This document shows positions 59,483-64,000 of a stretch of 64,000 bases of DNA, one piece after another. This stretch comes from DASXMT01 sp963812965. GTDB lineage: Bacteria > Actinomycetota > Acidimicrobiia > Acidimicrobiales > RAAP-2. The translations under genes and the position numbers were made by a program. The notes under the pieces were generated by a model. It saw only the letters and a program-made list of their open reading frames with translations, had not been told where the DNA came from and searched no databases. Each line of letters begins with the position of its first letter. Positions within the stretch are counted from its first letter, which is position 1. The DNA is taken from contig CAWEXG010000002.1 in assembly GCA_963812965.1 (NCBI GenBank), positions 124,001 through 188,000 of the forward strand, in the 5' to 3' direction.

Positions 59483-60766
59483 GTGTCCGTCGTTGTTGTA
59501 GGTCTTGAACAGCGCCAATCCCCTCTCAACCTGCTCGAGCAGGTGTCGGTGGGCGAGAGCGCTCTTCCCAAAGCGTTGGGGATGCTGCGCGACCGGGCAA
59601 ATCTCTCTGAAGCCGTCGTGCTCTCCACCTGCCTCCGTACCGAGGTCTATGCCGTCGTCGAGAGGTTTCACGATGGCGTGGCTGAGCTTCAGGAGTTCTT
59701 CGCCGCCATCGCCGGCACCACCGTTGACGTGTTGGCCGATCATCTGATCACTCGCTTCGACGACGATGTGAGCGATCATCTGTTCTCTGTCGCTTCCGGA
59801 CTCGACTCGGCAGTCCTGGGGGAGTCGGAAGTACTGGGACAGGTCCGCCGAGCCTGGGAGCGCGCCCAACATGAGCGGGCATCGGGGCCGGTTCTCGGCA
59901 CGATGTTCCGCCACGCCGTCGAGACGGGGAAGCGGGTGCGGTCGGAGACGGCCATCAGTCGGGGCATCACCTCGCTCTCACATGGAGCAGTTGCGTTGGC
60001 GGCGGACCGACGTGTCGGAGGTCTGGCCGGAGCACGGATCCTGGTTGTGGGAGCGGGAGAGATGGGTGACGGCGTGCTCCGTGCCATCACGACCCATGAT
60101 CCTGTGGAGCTGGTAGTGGCCAACCGCACGGCGAAGCGGGCCACCGAGCTGGTAGCCGCACTCCCTGACGAGCTCAGTTCCCGTAGCCGGGTGATCGGAC
60201 TGAAAGCACTCCCCGAAGCTCTGCTCACCGCCGATGTGGTCTTCACCTCGGTCGGGACGACCCACCCGATCGTGGAAACTCCCGTGCTCGCAGCTGCGGT
60301 CGCCGACCGGTCGCCTGAAGACTCCCTACTGGTCGTGGACCTCGGAGTACCCCGCAACGTGGAGCCGGCAGCAGCGTCGATCGACGGTGTGACCCTGCTC
60401 GACATGGATGCTTTGCGGAGTGCGGTGGAAGCAGCCCTTTCCGGTCGACAGGGCGAGGTGGCCCATGCTCGTGAGATCGTGAGTGACGAGCTGGAGCGCT
60501 ACCGGGTGGCAGCACGGGCGCGCGGAGCAGCCCCCGTGGTGTCCGCACTTCGATCACGCGCCGAAGCAGTTCGCCGTGCTGAGCTCGATCGGTACCGGTC
60601 GAAGCTTGCCGATCTGAACGAGGAGCAGTGGGAGCAGGTTGAAGCCGTTACTCGGTCGACGGTGGCGAAGTTGCTCCACGACCCGACGGTTGCGCTGAAG
60701 GACGCCGCCGGTACGCCACGAGGGGAACGCCTGGTCGAAGCGCTCCGGGCTCTGTTCGACCTGTAG
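59483..60766 (+). CDS. hemA: Glutamyl-tRNA reductase
   Basis: NADPH-dependent first step of the C5 route to 5-aminolevulinate, 427 residues. The catalytic Cys lies in 'VVLSTCLRTEVYA'; most enzymes have STCNR here, so Leu replaces the usual Asn. 'LGESEVLGQVRRAWERAQH' and the Rossmann loop 'ILVVGAGEMGDGVLRAITTH' follow, then the dimerisation helix. GTG 59483 has AAGGGAG about 16 nt upstream. First gene of the tetrapyrrole cluster. hemL is not in the window. Confidence 0.95.
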   Translation: MSVVVVGLEQRQSPLNLLEQVSVGESALPKALGMLRDRANLSEAVVLSTCLRTEVYAVVERFHDGVAELQEFFAAIAGTTVDVLADHLITRFDDDVSDHLFSVASGLDSAVLGESEVLGQVRRAWERAQHERASGPVLGTMFRHAVETGKRVRSETAISRGITSLSHGAVALAADRRVGGLAGARILVVGAGEMGDGVLRAITTHDPVELVVANRTAKRATELVAALPDELSSRSRVIGLKALPEALLTADVVFTSVGTTHPIVETPVLAAAVADRSPEDSLLVVDLGVPRNVEPAAASIDGVTLLDMDALRSAVEAALSGRQGEVAHAREIVSDELERYRVAARARGAAPVVSALRSRAEAVRRAELDRYRSKLADLNEEQWEQVEAVTRSTVAKLLHDPTVALKDAAGTPRGERLVEALRALFDL

Positions 60767-60804
60767 ACCCATGTCCACTCGCCTCCAGCGCGACCTGTAG
60801 GACC

Positions 60805-61821
60805 GTGCCCACTCGTCCCCAACTTCGATTGGCTACTCGGGGATCGCCACTCGCCCTGTGGCAGGCGGGGCGCGTGATGGAGCTGCTCGGGGAGGCAGCG
60901 CACCTCGAGGAAGGATCAGATGCGGGCTTCGAGGTGCGCCTGGTGGTGGTGGAGACTGCGGGTGACCGGAACACGGACCAGCCGCTTCATGCCTTCGGAG
61001 GGCAAGGTGTCTTCGTCAAAGAGGTCCAAGCTGCCGTGTTGCGTGGGGACGCGGACGTTGCCGTGCACTCAGCAAAGGACCTACCCGCTGCACCAGAGTT
61101 GGTTCCCGAAGGCCTGGTGATTGCTGCATTCCCCGAGCGGGCTGATCCTCGGGATCTGTTGGTCGGAGGAACCCTGGACGACCTGCCAACCGGTGCGACC
61201 GTGGCGACCGGGTCGGTCCGTCGCCGTGCTCAGCTGGCCAACTTTCGACCCGATCTCACCTTCACTGATCTAAGGGGAAACCTGGCCACTCGTCTGAACA
61301 CCGTGGGCCAGGGCGACGTGGTGGCGGTGGTGGTGGCGAAGGCGGCTGTGGACCGACTGGGTTGGAAGCCACCGGCCGGGGTTGTCACCGAAGTACTGGA
61401 TCCGCTGGTGATGGTCCCGCAGGTGGGTCAAGGTGCGCTTGCCGTCGAGTGCCGAACCGATGACCAGGTGACCCGGTCGTCGCTGGCCGCCATCGACGAT
61501 GCTGTGGTCCGCCGGGCGGTGACTGCCGAGCGGGCTTATCTGGCTGCGTTGGGAGGTGGCTGCACGCTGCCGGTAGGCGCCTATGCGCAGGTAGTACCCC
61601 AGGTGTTCGAGAACGTTGGCACACCTGCGGACCTCACGCTCACCGCCGTGTTGGCCAGCGATGACGGTCGGGTGGTGCTCCGCCGCACCGAGCGTGGCAG
61701 CGACCCGGAGACGCTGGGTCGGGATGTAGCCGGGTCCCTTCTTGGCGAGTGCGGCGGCACGTCGCTTCGGCAGTGGTCCGACGGGGAGAGCGGCGGAGGA
61801 CCGGTGGCGAACGTCCTATGA
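60805..61821 (+). CDS. hemC: Porphobilinogen deaminase (hydroxymethylbilane synthase)
   Basis: Polymerises four porphobilinogens to hydroxymethylbilane. 338 residues: 'RLATRGSPLALWQAG', 'DVAVHSAKDLPAA' (catalytic Asp), 'LRGNLATRLNTVGQGD', and the Cys that binds the dipyrromethane cofactor in 'LGGGCTLPVGAYA'. The stop overlaps the next ATG (ATGA), so the gene is coupled to cobA. Confidence 0.97.
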   Translation: MPTRPQLRLATRGSPLALWQAGRVMELLGEAAHLEEGSDAGFEVRLVVVETAGDRNTDQPLHAFGGQGVFVKEVQAAVLRGDADVAVHSAKDLPAAPELVPEGLVIAAFPERADPRDLLVGGTLDDLPTGATVATGSVRRRAQLANFRPDLTFTDLRGNLATRLNTVGQGDVVAVVVAKAAVDRLGWKPPAGVVTEVLDPLVMVPQVGQGALAVECRTDDQVTRSSLAAIDDAVVRRAVTAERAYLAALGGGCTLPVGAYAQVVPQVFENVGTPADLTLTAVLASDDGRVVLRRTERGSDPETLGRDVAGSLLGECGGTSLRQWSDGESGGGPVANVL

Positions 61822-62579
61822 CTGTCTATCTGGTCGGTGCGGGCCCCGGAGATCCCGAGCTGATCACTGTGCGGGGTGCGGCCCTGTTGGCTCAGGCCGA
61901 GGTCGTTGTCTACGACCGATTGATTGCACTGTCATTGTTGGACTTGGCTCCGGCTGGGGCCGAGCGGATCGATGTCGGGAAGAAGCCGGGTCAGCCCAGT
62001 CGCCAAAGCGATATCAACGATGTGCTGATCGACCGCGGCTCTGCTGGGCGTCAGGTGGTCCGATTGAAAGGGGGCGACCCCTTCGTGTTCGGTCGTGGTG
62101 GGGAGGAGGCCGAGGCGTTGCGGGCGGCGAACGTGCCGTATGAGGTGGTGCCCGGTATCACCGCTGCGTTCGCAGTTCCGGCGGCAGCAGGTATCCCGGT
62201 GACCCACCGAGGCCTGTCTACCTCGGTGACCGTGGTGACCGGGCACGTCGGCGATCCGTCTGCACCCGGTGGGGTCGATTGGCAGGCGCTGGCCAAGGCA
62301 GGGGGGACCGTGGTCGTCATGATGGGCATGTCCAACCGGGCCGAGATTGCGGCGGAGCTGATGCGTGGTGGCCGGTCTGCTGATACGCCGGTCGCGGTTG
62401 TGCACTGGGGAACCACTGCTCACCAGCGAACCAGACGGACCACCCTGGGAGAGCTGGCCCATGTGGACCTGCCCGCTCCGTGCACCATCGTGATCGGCTC
62501 GGTGGCCGAGCTCGAGCTGGGCTCCACTGTCGAGCCCAGTTCTACGGTCGAGTTTCCTGGCGGCGGCGGGCCGTCGTGA
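61818..62579 (+). CDS. cobA: Uroporphyrinogen-III C-methyltransferase
   Basis: SAM-dependent methylation of uroporphyrinogen III to precorrin-2, the branch point to sirohaem and cobalamin. 253 residues: 'YLVGAGPGDPELITVRG', 'VVYDRLI', 'VRLKGGDPFVFGRGGEEAEA', 'VVPGITAAFAVPAAAGIPVT', 'GTVVVMMGMSN'. It has no fused HemD domain; instead hemD follows as a separate gene with a GTGA overlap. Confidence 0.95.
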   Translation: MTVYLVGAGPGDPELITVRGAALLAQAEVVVYDRLIALSLLDLAPAGAERIDVGKKPGQPSRQSDINDVLIDRGSAGRQVVRLKGGDPFVFGRGGEEAEALRAANVPYEVVPGITAAFAVPAAAGIPVTHRGLSTSVTVVTGHVGDPSAPGGVDWQALAKAGGTVVVMMGMSNRAEIAAELMRGGRSADTPVAVVHWGTTAHQRTRRTTLGELAHVDLPAPCTIVIGSVAELELGSTVEPSSTVEFPGGGGPS

Positions 62580-63427
62580 CCGGACAAACGGCGGCGGGAT
62601 CCTTGTCCGGATTGACGGTCGTGGTCACCCGCACCCGGGATCAGGCGTCATCGTTGGTGGAGCGTCTGGTCGGTCACGGTGCGTCGGTGGTCGAGCTGCC
62701 GGTGATCGCCATCGAGGACGCGGCAGACGGGGGCGATGCTTTGCGACGCGCTGTCGGGCGAGCGGTGGATGGTGCGTACGACTGGTTGGCGTTCACCTCC
62801 ACCAACGCTGTCTCCCGGTTCGTGCGGTTGCTCGACGGTCGTCCCGTGCCCGAATCGACCCGTGTCGCTGCAGTGGGTGCGGGGACAGCGAGGGTATTGC
62901 GCGAGAGCGATCTCCCGCCGGCTCTCGTGCCGTCCACTTCGGTATCCGAGGCGTTGGTCGATGCGTTCCCCTCGAATACCAGCACCATGGGGCCGCCGTC
63001 ACCAACGCCGACGTCATTCCACAACACCGACGCCACAACCATCGGAGCCTCCACTGGGAAGGTGCTGTTCGTCCGGGCGGAGACGGTCCGGGGTGTGTTG
63101 GCCGACGGGCTTCGGGCCAAAGGGTGGGTGGTCGACGAGGTCGTCGCCTATCGGACCGTTGCCGGTGCACCTGACCCGTCCGCAGTGGCAGAGGCAGCCC
63201 GAGCCGACACCGCGGTCTTCACATCGTCGTCGACCGTGGAACGTACAGTCGATCTGCTCGGAGCCAGCGCCGTTCCTTCCTTGATCGCCAGCATCGGCCC
63301 GGTCACCTCCGCTGCGGTTGTCGGCGCCGGCCTCCAGGTCACCGTAGAGGCCACCGAGCACAACATCGATGGTCTGGTCGACGCCCTGGTCGGCTGGTAC
63401 CGGTATCTGAAAGAGGCCAACGGATAG
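62576..63427 (+). CDS. hemD: Uroporphyrinogen-III synthase
   Basis: Cyclises hydroxymethylbilane with D-ring inversion. 283 residues, bilobed: 'LTVVVTRTRDQASSLVERLV', 'YDWLAFTSTNAVSRFVRLL', 'VLFVRAETVRGVLADGL', 'ADTAVFTSSSTVERTVDLLG', 'IASIGPVTSAAVVGAGLQVT'. A Ser/Thr/Pro-rich linker of about 25 residues separates the lobes ('SNTSTMGPPSPTPTSF'), an insertion compared with typical HemD. GTG 62576 overlaps the cobA stop. Confidence 0.93.
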   Translation: MTGQTAAGSLSGLTVVVTRTRDQASSLVERLVGHGASVVELPVIAIEDAADGGDALRRAVGRAVDGAYDWLAFTSTNAVSRFVRLLDGRPVPESTRVAAVGAGTARVLRESDLPPALVPSTSVSEALVDAFPSNTSTMGPPSPTPTSFHNTDATTIGASTGKVLFVRAETVRGVLADGLRAKGWVVDEVVAYRTVAGAPDPSAVAEAARADTAVFTSSSTVERTVDLLGASAVPSLIASIGPVTSAAVVGAGLQVTVEATEHNIDGLVDALVGWYRYLKEANG

Positions 63428-63539
63428 GCAGTTCAGGCTCGTCGTTCCCTTGGTCCAGCCGCCTCTCCGCTGAGCCTCTTGTCCAGATGAACAGCTCCCT
63501 GACCCGCCCTCTCTCTCCGCCAAGCCTGCCGAGAAGCCC

Positions 63540-63545
63540 TAGGAT
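63540..63545 (+). promoter_or_regulatory. -10 box (TAGGAT), leaderless hemB
   Basis: TAGGAT ends 8 nt before GTG 63554; hemB thus has its own promoter besides read-through from hemD. Confidence 0.5.
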
Positions 63546-63553
63546 TTCGTGTT

Positions 63554-64000
63554 GTGCCCTCTCTCGGCTTTGGCCCGGATCGAATGTCAGCCGCCGGCGC
63601 AGCGCCGGGCGCTGCTAGCCGTACGAGTGTCGGTGGGTCGTTCCCGTCCGTACGCCTTCGCCGGCTGCGGAGGACACCTGCGTTCCGACGGTTGGTAGCC
63701 GAGACGAGACTGTCGATTGACGATCTGGTAGCCCCGCTGTTCGTCGCTGACGGACTGTCCGAGCCGCGGCCGGTTCACTCGCTCCCGGGCGTGGTGCAAC
63801 ATACGGTCGACTCCCTGGCCCATGAAGCGAAGCGCCTGGTTGATCTGGGGATCCCGGGGATCATCCTGTTCGGGCTTCCCCTTCCCGAGCACAAGGATGC
63901 CGTGGGCTCCGAGGCGTTCAACCCTCACGGCATCGTGCAGCGAGGTCTGGCGGCAGTGCGGGACGCAGTCGGTGACGCCGCCGTGCTGATCGCCGACTGT
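63554..64000 (+). CDS. hemB: Delta-aminolevulinate dehydratase (porphobilinogen synthase), 5' part
   Basis: Condenses two 5-aminolevulinates to porphobilinogen. The frame is open from GTG 63554 to the window edge (149 codons). After a 20-residue variable leader come 'FPSVRLRRLRRTPAFRRLVA', 'TRLSIDDLVAPLFVADGLSE', 'VHSLPGVVQHTVDSL' and 'GIPGIILFGLPLPEHKDAVG', and the visible part stops at '...VLIADC', where the metal-binding Cys region begins. The leaderless -10 box supports the GTG; ATG 63584 is an alternative. Confidence 0.93.
   Translation, partial: MPSLGFGPDRMSAAGAAPGAASRTSVGGSFPSVRLRRLRRTPAFRRLVAETRLSIDDLVAPLFVADGLSEPRPVHSLPGVVQHTVDSLAHEAKRLVDLGIPGIILFGLPLPEHKDAVGSEAFNPHGIVQRGLAAVRDAVGDAAVLIADC

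Overview
The window is GC-rich, densely coded DNA from a high-GC Gram-positive bacterium (an actinobacterium, perhaps an acidimicrobial lineage; the lineage is inference). Signs are a GroEL with a Gly-Met tail, a MshA-type glycosyltransferase, Rex beside hemA-hemC-cobA-hemD-hemB, a Ni superoxide dismutase with its maturation protease, a CGAAC-N4-GTTCG LexA box at recA, and at least fifteen genes whose start codon lies 5-9 nt downstream of a TANNNT -10 box (leaderless transcription).

Layout. 0-9.9 kb: 3' end of groEL, then chdC-larE-NIL gene, a small four-Cys protein, Nudix, GNAT, an LpdA-like flavoprotein, larB-larC on the other strand, pheA and tRNA-Ser(TGA). 10.1-12.0 kb: an acquired-looking AbiE (type IV) toxin-antitoxin pair with a nested-palindrome operator and a dead ISL3 transposase tail. 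12.1-19.9 kb: an ArsR/AHSA1 pair, SDR, FadD-like ligase, a Fe-S RecB-like nuclease with an unknown partner, an LLM flavin enzyme and a patatin. 19.9-24.8 kb: an ECF sigma factor that appears to continue into a membrane-spanning, Gly/Ser-rich extension, divergent from a surface protein, a sortase and a Ser-rich membrane protein. 25-30 kb: acetyltransferase, EthD, P450-TetR operon with a clear promoter/operator, DNA methyltransferase, tRNA-Ser(GCT). 30-43.6 kb: rimO, pgsA, cinA, a DUF3048 lipoprotein-like gene, recA, a methyltransferase, a Tat-exported DMFase-like protein, SnoaL, a group 2-like sigma factor, three membrane genes and an MFS transporter. 43.6-48.5 kb: an island with a DprA-phosphoribosyltransferase pair, a second AbiEii toxin with an unusual double-HTH antitoxin, an ISL3-family insertion sequence with perfect 8-bp target duplication, and tRNA-Lys(TTT). 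48.6-64 kb: beta-propeller, class V aminotransferase, DksA-like protein, sodN/sodX, HTH regulator, mshA-like, YbjN, proC, a GT-C-like membrane protein, a DUF62 SAM hydrolase, rex, hemA, hemC, cobA, hemD and the 5' part of hemB.

The genes form several working sets: tetrapyrrole synthesis (hemA, C, D, B, cobA on the right; coproheme decarboxylase on the left), nickel-pincer cofactor synthesis (larB, C, E), NiSOD maturation, two toxin-antitoxin loci, and a cell-surface module.

Caution: about a dozen genes between roughly 20 and 50 kb (including rimO, pgsA and cinA) are split by frameshifts, whereas the flanks are intact. I read this mainly as indel error in the sequence rather than wholesale decay. 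The best candidates for an under-described system are the DprA-PRTase pair with its neighbouring toxin locus, and the tethered-sigma/sortase locus.
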